Origin: Rhizophagus clarus
Taxonomy: Eukaryota > Glomeromycota > Glomeromycetes > Glomerales > Glomeraceae
DNA length: 64,000 bases
Assembly (NCBI GenBank): GCA_015698045.1
Contig: BLAL01000239.1
Span: 930,001-994,000, forward strand
Direction: 5' to 3'
The notes under the pieces are model-generated. The model made no database searches, was not told the origin of the DNA, and saw nothing but the letters and a program-made list of their open reading frames with translations. Both the position numbers and the translations under genes were made by a program. This document shows, in pieces, positions 10,799 to 22,726 of this stretch (positions within the stretch are counted from its first letter, which is position 1; each line of letters begins with the position of its first letter).

Positions 10799-13700
10799 TT
10801 TTAAGATACGAAATTGAATGAAATTTAGAAAGAAGGAAAAAAAATTCGTCCATTCAATGACTAAATTACGAATTAGCGTGATACAATTCGATTGTGGAAT
10901 TTTAATGTACTAACCATAATCTGATTAGTTATTCACAATAAAAAAATTAGTATCACAGGGATACTCAATGGCATTCCATATATCGTATAAACGATACTGT
11001 ATATAATATAAAGTCGCGTGAAATAAGTAAAAAAGAATTTTTGTCCATATCCATGGACTGACCATGTCCTGTTCTGTGGTACTATGGCCCGTGATAATAA
11101 TTTTTATTCTCTCAGTCATATTTCCCCATATCGTACGATCATAAAATTTAGTATTGTTTGCAATCTATCGTTTTTCACACTTTTTTCTTAACGAATTAAT
11201 TTTACTTTTTGATAAAATTTCAAAGTATTAACTGTTAAGGTAAATTGAGTATTTATAGATAACCTAATGTCGGCTGAAATTATCATAGCAGTCCAACTTT
11301 ATCATATTGCAAATCTCGACCATAAAATCATCCGCAGATATCCGTATCCGATTATTATTGACAGACTATTAGTTTTGACCAGTAGTATAAGAGTAGGCAG
11401 AGTTAACTCATCATATTAAAATTTTAATTCGCCAAAAAATTATAATTAATGCTAAATGAGCATTCGATACACATTTAAGATTATATTGTTTTTTTACTTA
11501 ATAAATTTTGACGTAATCATTTTAACTTTATTACTTAACATGATACTTAACATGATTTCAAAAAATTATTAACTATTAACGTTGTCACAATTGCAGATAT
11601 TATAAAGGTGAAATTTATTGAAATAAAAAATATCATTATAAAAATAACCCACCATGGACAAAAGATTAAAAATATCATTACAAAAATGGAATAACAAGTA
11701 AAGATCACGAAAAGATCAAAGGAAACAAATGATAAATCAAGAAGTATAACTGAAAGTGAGAAAATCATATATTTACAATTTCAGTATATTGTCACGTCTA
11801 TGTCTATGTCTAAGGAAATCAGCATGAAAATTTGTTAGAAGATTTCTTCTTAAAAGAAAGATTTTGCCTTCTCCATTTTCTTGAGTTCACGTCTAACGGT
11901 GTTCCTAAAAAAAAAAACAACCGTTTCTATGAAACGTCTCTAATATTTCAGGAATTAAAAATCTAGATACCTTCTGTTCACATTAAATCCCATCCAGCCC
12001 ATTTTATCCAACAAAAGTCAATTCTTACTTATTTTAATCTCAAATCCCACAAATACGAATACATCAAATTACTAATTTATTAATTAATAAAGAAATGTTG
12101 AAAAATTTTTGGTCATTCCACCGTTAAATCATCTATTAAAAGTTAATAATAATTTAAATAAACAGTTTAGAAAAAAAAGCGCCTAGTCAATTGTTTCATG
12201 AATCATGGCCGTTCGTTTTTAAATAAGAATGAAACGTGTAGTCATAGAATCAAAATTTTGAGATGGGGACACCAATAGGAATTGGCAAATTCAACTCACC
12301 TTATTTAACGTTATGATTATAAAATTTTAACTGTAGGAGCGAACTATGGTTGTAGCTGGGTAATGTTTAACGAAAATGGTATAGATTTGATAAATTCTAC
12401 ATCATTACATACCCTAGTTCGCTGTTTTGTTTCACCCACTCTTTTCCTAGAGTTTGAACTTTCGAAGGAATAATTCGTAAGAATGTATTAAAATTATGTT
12501 AAGTCGATCCCAAATAAATACTTAAAAATTATTACCTGAGAAAAATATTAATTATCGAGAAACTTCGTAAAAAGTATAAAAATATGAATAAATTATTTAA
12601 TAATAATATCATTATTATTATTTATTATTATTTTCTTTTAAAAAAAAAAAATTGTTAAAATTTAATTTATTGTAAAATATGTATCATACCGTCAAATTAC
12701 TTTTGATCACCAAATTGCTGCGGCGCAAAGATTGAAATTTGCGTCCAAAGATAAATTCGACTTAAAGATTGAAAATCGATTATTGGAATTTGAGATTTCA
12801 TTGTGATTTGATTATCTTCTCTTTTCCTTAAAAAAAATTCTCATCATAGTTAAAACGTCCATGTCATATGCTCATATGCCATTCATGACGTTTTATTTTT
12901 GGTTACATTTAAAAATAAAATGTTCAAAAATTTTTTTTTTTTTTTAAAAAAAAAAAAAATTTTTTATGTAGTTGAAACGCCATATGCATGAATATTTTTT
13001 TTCTGATATACCAGATAAAGATTAAATTTTATTTCATTTTATTCATTTATTTATTTTTAATAATAAAGAATTATTAATAATTATCATTTATCATTTGGAA
13101 TGTGATAGAATTAAATAAATCCGGTTAACAGATAAAAAATTCTCATGACATGTTTGTTTGTTACAAAAATTTATAAAATCATGAGAAAGATATTTTTTAT
13201 CAATGTTTCACATATGATTATATCATTGAAATTGATTTGATTTATTACATAAATGTAAAATAAATTTTTTTTTATTCCTATTTTTTTTTCCTTTTGCAGA
13301 ATTTCATTTCCTGAAAAAAAAGTCATTTAATATGCATTTGATGATCCTATTGTTCTTTACATTTTCACTTAAACCTTTTTAGAAGTTTGGAACAAACTTA
13401 TGGAAACTCTTGAAGCTCTTAACATCAGGATGTTAAAACGCGAAAAAGGAAATTTTTCCCGTGATATCACGTGACTTGTGAAAGGCATGTTGTGACAAAT
13501 AAGGGTGACAAATATGATTTCACAACTTGTAAAAAACAAAGTCGTCAGAATATATAAGAAAATGAAAGACGTGAAGATCGTGATACGGGTGACAAATACT
13601 TTAATTAATCACGTGGCTGATGACAGTCGAGGCACAATCTGATTTTATTTTATTTTTATTTCATTTTATTTATTTTATTAATTTATTTAATTTTATTGGA

Positions 13701-14785
13701 TTGTTTTTTTTTTTATTTAAAATAATTATTAATACAAAAATGCAAATTTACGACATATTTTCAAATTCTAGATTTACTTCCATCAAAAATCAATATTGCT
13801 TATCATTCATTTTCATCGTGTTCTGCATTTCAATAGATTATATAATTTTGGAATAATAAAACATTCTACATAGATATGAAAGTAAAATGACTAATGATAA
13901 ATGATAATCAATTGATGAAATTTATAATCAGAATTTTCTAAAAATATTTTAAAAAAAGATTTCTTGGCATTGGCATTTTAAATGATTTCTTTTAAAGTAT
14001 AATTAATGATGTTATTGATATCAAAGTTTTTATGTATGGTTAAACAAGATTTATTGATAAAGGTTACCGTATCCTTTTTTTTTTTATTTATAAATAGACA
14101 GAATTTAATAGACAGAATTTTTCTTTAGAACATTAAAAATGGGACCATTTAAAATATTAAGAACAAAGATAAAACATTAATGATTTTTTTATAAACTAGA
14201 ATATAATGAAAATGTAATAATGTTAATTTTTTAAAAACAATAATATTCCCTGATAGAACAATCAATCTCCTTCTCCCTATAACTTAACATTTTACAACGT
14301 CAACCACACGCACCACTCATTACCTCACTCGACACGAATTCTCCCTCTACAATAATTTCCGAACTACATCATCAATTATAATGACCATTTGCAACGATCT
14401 CCACTCTCCGAATTACATCATAACTTGGAAAATGCTAAGACTTCTGTACCAAAAAGAATACCGGATCTAAAAAATTAAAATTTTTATTTTTTTTAAATAA
14501 GTTTAAAGATTTTTTTTATTAAATTTGTTTTTTTTTTAAAGAAAAATTTGATTTATTTTTTTTTTTTTTGTAAGAATTTATTTTTTTTTTAAAAAAAAAA
14601 CAAAAAATTTAAGAAATTGTTTATAAATTATGATTAAATATTAGCGTTAATTCAGACTATTTTCAATTGTAGCATCTCTGCGTTTAAATAAAATAAATAA
14701 ATACAATTCGTAATCAATAAAATTTTTAAGTATTTTTCAATATTAACTGATTGTCGAATAAGTAATTATTATTGAATAATAGCGG
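10799..14785. other. Long gene-poor region
   Basis: No convincing gene over about 4 kb. Open frames at 10925-11119, 11547-11768 and 13620-13856 are low-complexity or hydrophobic with no motif. Long T-tract/A-tract junctions occur at 12931-12959 and 14580-14600. A weak inverted pair AGCGAACTA / TAGTTCGCT lies near 12341 and 12416. Confidence 0.4.
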
Positions 14786-14786
14786 G

Positions 14787-15128
14787 TGGTCCTACAGTAT
14801 ATGTGTATGGTACGAAATCCCGACAATAAAAATCCTGACAATTTTTTTGATAATAAATTTAATTCATTACTTTAATTATTCTAACCCTAAGTAACTCCCT
14901 TTGCTCGCTTCGCTCGCAGTTTTTTTTTCCTAACACCTTCCTAAACCTAACCCTAACCCTAACCATAACCTAACACTAACCCTAATTAACCTTAAGTAAC
15001 TCCTATCTTATTAAAAAATCCAATGTGAAACTCCTATATTATGCTAATAAAAAATGGCTTGACGGGATTTTGTATCTGTCAGGATTTTGGGGTATCGGGA
15101 TTTTGAGTTTCGGGATTTTGAACGGCAC
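14787..15128. repeat. Repeat element with CGGGATTTTG motifs and telomere-like block
   Basis: The left side holds ATCCCGACAA and ATCCTGACAA. The right side holds repeated CGGGATTTTG, CAGGATTTTG and TCGGGATTTT, so the ends are partly inverted. In the middle, 14939-14985 is a run of CCTAACCCTAACCCTAACC and degenerate copies, i.e. the canonical TTAGGG telomere unit read on the other strand. Probably a mobile or subterminal-repeat element that carries an interstitial telomere-like tract. Confidence 0.5.
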
Positions 15129-15129
15129 C

Positions 15130-15260
15130 TACTTTTTCTAATCTTTGATAAACTTGACGACGTTTTCTGGTTCCATAAGTCATTATTTGATAATAATTTA
15201 TAATTTCTTATTAACCTTCATCTTTTTTGGACTTTGAGGTTGATGTAAAAGACATTTTAC
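15130..15260 (-). pseudogene. Degenerate copy of the small Arg-rich ORF unit
   Basis: Reading minus from an ATG near 15256, a short frame starts MSFTSTSKSKKDEG and then hits two stops. The flanking bases (ACATTTTACAAAACG and TTATAATTTCTTATTAACCTTC) match the corresponding parts of the intact units at 16.2, 19.6 and 22.8 kb. Most likely a decayed member of that family. Confidence 0.45.
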
Positions 15261-16085
15261 AAAACGCAAGTTTATGGAAGGAATTAGGTTAATTTTGTAC
15301 ATTTCGACGATATAAAAATACCATTATGTTTCAATCGATCATATTTGCCTGAATTAATCATATGAATGAAAATTCTTTTGATTGTACTGATAACGTAATC
15401 TAATATATAGAATTAAAAATTCATTATATTGTTTTGCCTCCTTATATGATATCAAATAATAAATAATTGAAAAAATTGATATTCAAAAAAATATCCATCG
15501 ACATGATTAAACCCAAATTCATATGTATTTTATTTTAGCGTCGGAGGAAGGAGTGTAATTGTTACGATCACGCTTTCGTAATGATAAATTCATGGATAAC
15601 GTAATTGAACTATTGATAAACATTACGAATATTAGGAATTATTATTTTTTTACCTAAATAAATAAATCATCTACATAAGTAATTAATATTACATCGCCAG
15701 TTGAACAATTTCATTAAAAAAGGCGAGAAATTCATATATTAGGCTCATTATAATTAAAAAAAAAAAAAACTAATATACTGTACTTATAACTAATTCATTA
15801 TGACTTTACATTTGTTACATTTGATCAATATTTCATGATTTTAAAAATTGAATCAATTAAATTACACACGCGTAATAATAAATGTAGCTATAACAGATTA
15901 TATTATATCGAAATAAAAAGGTGTAACCGTGTAACGTAACGAACACGCGATATGCGTACTGTATGTAACCAAAAGTCCAAATTCAGGCATCGACATCTTT
16001 TTATGTAATTCAAGGAGTTAATGATATGTTAAAAAAGGGTTTTAACACAAATTACATTTGTGAAAAGATAATTTACAAAGTTTGT

Positions 16086-16274
16086 TTAAAATATCGACCC
16101 GTTAAATAATTGATTCACGAATGAATTAACTGAATTTTGTTGAGGGAGGTTTGAAATCCTTCTAATCGTGTCATAATTCGATGTGAATCTTCGATAATTA
16201 TTTAAAACTTTTCTTCTTAGCCTTCGTCTTCTCTGGTGACTTTGGAATTGATGTGATCGTAAAGTCATTTTCAT
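16086..16274 (-). CDS. Small Arg-rich protein, family member 1
   Basis: A 62-codon frame starting at ATG 16274, chosen because it aligns in length with member 2; a second ATG at 16268 is possible. The product has a basic centre (RRRRLRRKVLNNYRRF) followed by DTIRRISNLPQQNS and FVNQLFNG at the end. There is no signal peptide or membrane segment. Three members in this window keep the same frame and C-terminus although third positions differ, which argues that they are coding. Nothing in the sequence names a function; the basic centre could bind nucleic acid. Flanks on both sides are also repeated among members. Confidence 0.55.
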   Translation of the reverse strand: MKMTLRSHQFQSHQRRRRLRRKVLNNYRRFTSNYDTIRRISNLPQQNSVNSFVNQLFNGSIF

Positions 16275-16376
16275 AAAATATTGATTTCTAACAGTAAAGA
16301 AATAAAGGGTGATTTTGAAGACTTTATATATCTTTTGATAACTTATCAAAAGAATTGCAAATATACTACCATCAAA

Positions 16377-16416
16377 TAACGTCACTTCGTGACGTTAGCC
16401 AATATAAATACAACAC
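16377..16416. repeat. TAACGTCAC-TTC-GTGACGTTA palindrome, copy 1
   Basis: A perfect 21-base hairpin with 9-bp arms, followed by CCAATATAAATACAACACC. The same core and right flank recur at 42108-42160, where the arms are longer. Lies about 100 bases upstream of the ATG of the small Arg-rich ORF at 16274. The TGACGT half-site resembles a CRE/ATF site, but a MITE core is equally likely. Confidence 0.55.
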
Positions 16417-16451
16417 CGTAGGCTAATGCAGATCATTGCTTACAAACGGTT

Positions 16452-16915
16452 ATAGTACGCGAATAAACTATTGCTGTTTATCGCGGTTTTCAAAAATATG
16501 TGAACCCATGTAAATCATGGGGTAGTACAACTATTGTGCACGATTTCGTGAAAACCCAATCAAATTTTGAGTTTTTATTATTTGTTGATCACATGAACAT
16601 GAAATTCATGGAAAATAGACGGAAAAATTTTGGAGTTCGCAAGAGTTCAAAAAAAGTATTTGAAGAGTTCACGCACTTTTTTATAAGATACAAATAGAAT
16701 TTTATTTAGAATTAGTAACTTCAAGTTATAAAATTTCATAATCAAAGAAAAATCACCCCTTAAATCGCAAGCTAAATATGTAAAATCGCAAGATAAATAT
16801 GAAAATCGCAGGTATCACAAAATCATTTTGTATTACATTGTACAATTTCACATATTTTTGAAAACGGCGATAATAATATTGTACATGAATAGGCAATATT
16901 GTACGCGAATAAACA
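16452..16915. repeat. Repeat segment with nested direct and inverted repeats
   Basis: GTACGCGAATAAAC occurs at about 16456 and again near 16900 as a direct repeat. Inside, GGTTTTCAAAAATATGTGA (about 16482-16500) recurs inverted at about 16849-16866. AATCGCAAG-type motifs repeat in between. Probably a small composite element; no coding capacity recognised. Confidence 0.4.
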
Positions 16916-17181
16916 TGATTCTATAGGGCTGTGCGATAAAAATACAACATAGCCATTAACAGAAAATATTAATTAACCAATAATATAACAATGTGACCCA
17001 ATTATCAATTATGGAAATAATATCCGAAAAGAATGATAGGTGCCTTAACATAATAAATCTCATGATTGATAATCCTGGGCTAAATTAAGCTAAAATTTCT
17101 TTTTTTAGAAATTTATATCGATTGGCATCAATAAATACCAAATCCAATTTGTTACATTTCAGTCATTCACAACGATAAATA

Positions 17182-17240
17182 TTTATGACGTATTTGGTAT
17201 GTACTTATTATGACGTTATACGTATGTGCTATAAATAGTG
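17182..17240. promoter_or_regulatory. TATGACGT motifs followed by TATA-like box, copy 1
   Basis: ATTTATGACGTATTT and TTATTATGACGTTATACG are followed by GTGCTATAAATAG. The same arrangement, with more motif copies, appears at 20283-20371. It lies upstream of the minus-strand small Arg-rich ORF, but the TATA-like string is on the plus strand, so its target is uncertain. Confidence 0.4.
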
Positions 17241-17905
17241 ATTTTGATTGTTCAAACTTGAATCCCAATAATCAAATAATTTAATTACTTAATTCGTCAC
17301 AAAGTGGAGAATTTTTGTTTAATATGTGACATCACTTTACAGCTTCGGATTTATGATTTACCGAATAGGCATGATAAAATGAGTTACCTTCAATTTTGGA
17401 AATTTAATAAACATAATCATAACCTTACAATAAATTTCATTCAATATACTGTCTTCCTATTAATATAATTATTACTAGGAACCATCTGCAGCTAGTATGA
17501 TTTTAACGTTATAATAAAATTCTGTCAATTTCATTATATACATTGAAATTTTATTAAATTTTCTATCAATACATCGACGAGTTTTTATGTTGAAAATAAT
17601 AGATTATCAATATAATTTGATCAAAAGTTAGTTATTTATTTACTTATTTTTATTAATTAGTTCAATATAACTCGTTGTAATAAACCTTTGCCGTCAATAT
17701 CGATATATAATTTAAGATCATTTCTTCATGTAGGAAATAATTACCTAACCCTTATATTACCACATTTTTACTAATTTCATCATCAGCACTATCAATACAA
17801 TGTCATTCAAAAAATTTTAAGCTATTGTGTAGATTTTACAATTTTTTTGTCACTTTATAAAATGTAACGGAAAGTTAAAGGACAACTTGGATCAAAAAAT
17901 TTCGT
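17241..17905. other. Intergenic, no gene seen
   Basis: AT-rich sequence with no motif or frame that I can support. Confidence 0.4.
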
Positions 17906-18770
17906 TTACTTACTATTTGCGTCCATAAATTTCGACTGCACACTGCACTTATTCTCTGATCGAAGATGATACACGGTTAGTAAAAATAAAAGCAGAGTTA
18001 ACATTAAGATAAGAATTAAAAATAGAAGAAGAAACAAAAAAAGAAGTAACTCAAAATTATCAAAAAAAGAAGGTTTCTCCAACTCTATCTCATCAAAATG
18101 AGAAAACCACAATCCAGAATGTAAAAAATTGCTAGATACCCAAATCAAGTATTGCGTATAATTTATGTGAGTATGCGAATATACTGAAGACTTTGAAGGA
18201 GGACCAAACGTTCTGTGACGAAACGAGGCTGAACGACGTGGACCGTGGACGACTATCGTGAAGATCGGAAACAAGAGGATCGGTAGGTATATTGTGATCA
18301 CGTGTACTAGCACGGGTTTTGATTTTTCTTCTTGAATCGAGAACGATAATTCTTCTTAGAGCGCGTAGTAATTTTCAAATGCGAACGTTCCCAGGATTTT
18401 AAACTATTGACATGGATGTTCCAAATCTGACACTTGAAGTCGAAAAATAGAGAAGTAAAAAACTTCATTAATAAAGGTTTCAAAGATTTGCGAGTTCGAA
18501 CAAAGACATTGCAAATATTGACGGGTTCCTCCGGCACAAAATTGTGGAAAAGGAGATAAACAGGGTGTAGTGGTGATAAATCTGCATTTTAACAGTTAAG
18601 AATTGACGAAGTTTGAATAGTTCACTATTATTAACATGGCGCGGGATATCTTCGGGCATAGGAGCAGTACAATGTTCTTGAAGAAGGCCGATCAATAAAA
18701 GTTGGTGTTTCTCTAATATGGGTATGCATAAATCCTTATGGCCTGGACATGTATGTTTATTCATATACAA
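17906..18770 (-). pseudogene. Unidentified, probably broken coding region
   Basis: Three overlapping minus-strand frames follow each other (18770-18480, 18537-18307, 18313-17906). The first looks coding by codon choice (CPGHKDLCIPILEKHQLLLI, then PEDIPRHVNNSELF). The last has a strongly hydrophobic stretch (LLLFLFLLLFLILILMLTLL) near its end and a basic GPRRSASFRHR segment. I could not join them with convincing splice sites in phase, so this may be a decayed gene or one whose exons I misread. I do not recognise the family. GC content is higher than in the flanks. Confidence 0.3.
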
Positions 18771-19519
18771 ACTGCTAATTTTACGAGAGGTTCGTATCCT
18801 CTTTTAAAAAACAGGTAGGACTAACCGCTTTGATGCGATGAGAGATGTGTTAGACAATTACTTTTACTCGGCGAACAGCCGAACCCTTATCAGAAGTTGC
18901 AAAAGAAGTAGGATTATGATTAATCTATAAAGAAGTAATGTCCCAGCCGATAGTATTATTTTAATGATAACAGTTGGTTGAAATCGAATAAACATTTTAA
19001 AAATTAATTCAAAATAAAAAATATGATTGAAATATACTCATATGTTAAACATTGTATGTTAAACATTGTAAAACACTATCTGCATCTGAGTCACTTTTCA
19101 TACGCATTAATCAATGATTACTTTATTGAAATATAGCATTTTAGAGAACAAGAGAAAGTGGAGATGTCGCTATACTAACTTATTCTTAAGATTATAAAAC
19201 ATAAAAAATTAAACCAGGAGAAAAAAAATTAGGTGATTTTACGTTACATTTGGTCAACTTTTCATGTTTTAAATTAAATCATATAGACCGTGTCACGTGT
19301 AATTGATATATCGAAAATGAAAAGTTGATTAAATCATTATTATATTATATGTAAACGTAATAAAGAAAAGGAACGATAATAATAAATATGGGATTTAACG
19401 AAGAGACATCTTATATGATTTAAGGAAGTTAATGACATGTTAATAGGTATAATAAACTTTTTTAAGTCAAATTACATTCTAATGTAATGTGGGAAGATGA
19501 TGTAATTCATAAAGTTTGC
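18771..19519. other. 3' flank of small Arg-rich member 2
   Basis: No gene. The segment 19240-19330 (TACATTTGGTCAACTTTTCA, CGAAAATGAAAAG) is recognisably related to 15810-15920 and 22118-22190, so the repeated unit extends several hundred bases beyond each small ORF. Confidence 0.45.
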
Positions 19520-19708
19520 TTAGAATGTCGACCCGTTAAATAGTTGATTCACGAATGAATCAGTCGAATTTTGTTGAGGGAGATTTGAAATCCTTCTAAG
19601 CGTGTCATAATTTGATGCGAACCTTCGATAATGATTTATAATTTTTCTTCTTAATCTTCGACTTTTCTGGAGATTTTGGGATCGGTATGGTCGATTTGGA
19701 AAGGACAT
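19520..19708 (-). CDS. Small Arg-rich protein, family member 2
   Basis: A 62-aa frame from ATG 19708, beginning MSFPNRPYRSQNLQKS, then RRLRRKIINHYRRFASNYD, TLRRISNLPQQNSTDS and FVNQLFNGSTF. It is basic and rich in Arg, Asn and Gln. It shares the RRLRRK, RRF and FVNxLFNG blocks with the members at 16086-16274 and 22727-22903, and all three are on the same strand. Upstream, conserved strings such as ATAATATCCGGAAAGAACGATA (read on the plus strand at about 20069) recur in the other units. Function unknown; no cysteines, no signal peptide. Confidence 0.6.
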   Translation of the reverse strand: MSFPNRPYRSQNLQKSRRLRRKIINHYRRFASNYDTLRRISNLPQQNSTDSFVNQLFNGSTF

Positions 19709-20282
19709 TTTTTTACAAAATTGAATTTTAATAGCAAAGGAATTCTATAAAAATGAATGAATAGATGATTATTTTTTGCGGGGAGGAATTATTTTTAATG
19801 GTGATAATGAAGGAGTTTTTTTGAGACTTCATTTATTGGCTTTATATATTATTTTTCACTGATAAATAATAGCTATTGTGTCAGTTAGACAAGATTCGGG
19901 AGAGAGATAAAATCAATATGATTCATTCATATTTTTCATGCTATTATTATACGGTGATAGTATACAAGAATTATAATTAGATTGTGAAACTTATTATTTA
20001 AAATCAACAAGATCCTGATAGACTGACCAATAAATAGGAGACAATATGACCCCATTTTTATTATGAGGATAATATCCGGAAAGAACGATAAAAAGCATTC
20101 TAAATAACTGAAAAATTTTGTTTTTTAAGAAAGATAACCTTCATGTTAAGTCTTTTTGGTTGATAATCTTGGCAAAATTAAAATTATTTAGGAATCTAAT
20201 TGATTGACATAAATCGATACCAAATTTTAATCCAATTTTCCCAATTATGGATATTGGTAAGAGCTTCGCCCAAAAAATTACA

Positions 20283-20371
20283 TTTATGACGTATATACCA
20301 TTTATAGCGTTTATGACGTTGTACATGTTTATGACGTATTATACTTATTTATAACGTGTGTACTATAAATA
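20283..20371. promoter_or_regulatory. Array of five TTTATGACGT-type motifs with TATA-like box
   Basis: TTTATGACGT at 20283, TTTATAGCGT at 20301, TTTATGACGT at 20310 and 20328, and TTTATAACGT at 20348, then CTATAAATAC at 20363. Steps of 18, 9, 18 and 20 bases are close to whole or double helical turns. TGACGT is the half-site of CRE/ATF-type bZIP factors. A shorter version sits in the first unit at 17182-17240. Confidence 0.5.
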
Positions 20372-20835
20372 CATCAAACGAACTTTATTTTTTTTTTAGG
20401 TCAATTATACAGTACTTCAATAGCTTAATCATTTTAAATATTTTAAATCAATAAACGTATGAAAATGTCTTTAATTACTTACATATATCCATAGGATGTA
20501 GTTTTAATTTGTCATTCAACCTAATTTTTTTAAAAAAAAAACAAAACTGTTTCCGGTTCTATTCATTAAGTAATCGATCGTTACCAATATAAATTAATTT
20601 GACGTCACTTTACAGCTCCGGATGCCGAACAAACATGATTAATTATGAAAATAAATTCCATTGTACTCTCAAAATAAATTTTATTACATCAGTGAAATTC
20701 AATTTTAGGAAAATCGGAAAATTAATTATTTATGCGTTAGAATAAATTAAAAGTTTATAATGAAAAAAAAAAAAAACATTTTCGTTAATATGATTACCAT
20801 ATAAAATTAATGTTTATGTCGATCTTTAAATGTTT

Positions 20836-21450
20836 CATTCTTAATCTAAAAGTAACAATATCATTTGTTATTAAATATCCTTGATACTTAAAAATACTAA
20901 AATTAATTCTCCAATCATTATCGTTATCGTTTTCTTCATTACATTACAACTCACTAGAAAAATAATAAAATATACTAATATATTGTATTACCTTCTGCAG
21001 CTGGAAATTTATAGTAATCATATCTCCTATTATGATAAGAATACGGATATCGAATTATTAAATCATTGTTGTAAGTTACAAAAAGTATCAGTAGTAGTGT
21101 AATTTTTATCGAATATAATTAATTCTCCGTAAAGAATGATCAAGTTTTAAATCACCTAAAAAAACCTAAAATAATATGATACTATTATTGTATTCAAGTT
21201 GATATTTTCATCATTTATTTTATTCTTTTCATTCATCTAAATTAATAATTTCAGTATCAAGGCAAAGTTGACGAAAAGTGTTAATAATTTTTTTTTTAGT
21301 ATCCTCCTCTTACATTTTCACATTTATATTTTTAAATGTTTATTTTTATTCGTATTTTAAATATTGATGAAGAATAGTAGAAGAATTGTCCGTTTTTTTT
21401 AAAGAAGTTCATTTTTAGGAACATAAATTGTAGAGATCTTAGATTAAGAA
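20836..21450 (-). pseudogene. Gag-like/MIR relic, copy E
   Basis: Minus-strand remains of the same family as copies A-D. From right to left on the plus strand it aligns with copy B: 21260-21400 matches the LCxNAEI and FKNTNKRKL region of exon 1; 21100-21170 matches the start of exon 2, including the CTTTAGGTTTTTTTAGG-type acceptor; 20990-21090 matches the end of exon 2 with its ATTACCTTC donor; 20836-20960 matches the start of exon 3. The MIR part of exon 1 is deleted, and stops and indels are frequent. The intron positions are still visible, so the copy arose by DNA duplication and not by reverse transcription of a spliced mRNA. Confidence 0.65.
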
Positions 21451-22726
21451 AGATTAAGAAAGTTTAACTCGACAAACGCAAAAATATGAGTTTTTTTTTT
21501 TTTATTAACATTTTATTTTTACTTTCACTTCAAAACTGATTTAATTTATATTTTTATATTTGCTTTAATGTTATGAGAACAACTATTCAATTATTCGAGA
21601 AAAAAATTTTTTTTTTTTACGAAACTTAATTTTAAAAACGCTATATCTAAATTTTATACCGTGAAATTGATATATATAATTTAAATAATTTATAAATTTT
21701 TTACGTTATTTAAATAATTTCGAAACTTATCCTAGTCTAAAAAATAAACTGATAAGTAGTAGTTAATGGCGGATAAACTATACTTTCTAAAAACTTCCGA
21801 TTTTGAAACCCATCGCATTTTGAAATTTCGAACTATTTCAAGATTGTTTTGATATAATTTTTCACAACGGAGACGGTTTCATAAAAAAAATAGAATACCG
21901 TAATAGGATAAAAGATGTTTTTTTTAAAAAAAAAATAATAATAATAAATAAACAAAAGAAATTTAATATAGTCAACCCCACCAAGCAAGATTAATTTTTA
22001 ATTTTTAGGCTCATAATCAAAATATTTATAACCGTTAACTTAATCATAAAACTTTACTAAATCATATATATGTTCCACGTAAATTATCGTAAAAAAATGA
22101 GATGTTTTGCCAAATTTTTTGTTAAACTTTAACTTCATATTGTGTAATAAATATAGCTATATTATTATATCGAAAATGAAAAGGTGAAATTTATGCCAAA
22201 CTCGCATGTTGTGATATGTCATTATATATAACGTAGTAAATGTAATGGGGTTCAATATCTTTTTATATGACTTGGGAAGTTAAGAATGCGCTAAAAAAAG
22301 GAACACAGTCTGCCCTTGATATAATGCGTTATGGCATTATGGCATAGCGGGAATTTTGATATAAGGCGGGTAAATATAGGAAAATCGATAAATTTGTAAG
22401 AGTGATAGCAAAATAAAGAAAACTACGAAATATAAATAAAATGGATTAAAGTAGTGAATTTGCTTGTTTGAGAAAATTTCATGGAAGTTTGCCTCTATGT
22501 CAAGCGAAAATCTTCGTTATACTAAAAAAAATTCGTCATAAAAGGGTTATTCTGTATATGCGGGCTATAAAAATCGTTAAAATATCCGGTATCTCGAAAA
22601 TTTTCATATATTATAATCTGAGAATTCGTTGTATTGTGAAATTCGCTATATCAAAATTCACTATAAAAAACCGATTATAATAAAATGTTTTAAACACAAA
22701 TTACATTATACCGTAATGTAAATTGT
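21451..22726. other. Intergenic, 3' flank of small Arg-rich member 3
   Basis: No gene. It contains long T and A tracts (about 21486 and 21918). The segment 22118-22310 is a diverged copy of the flank seen at 15810-16060 and 19240-19470. The 70-codon frame at 22468-22680 has no motif. Confidence 0.4.

Noticed and set aside
13620-13856. 78-codon hydrophobic plus-strand frame
   Set aside because: Phe/Ile-rich translation of T-rich DNA; no gene context.
14939-14985. Chromosome end (telomere)
   Set aside because: The CCCTAA block is short, degenerate and followed by 49 kb of normal sequence with genes, so it is interstitial.
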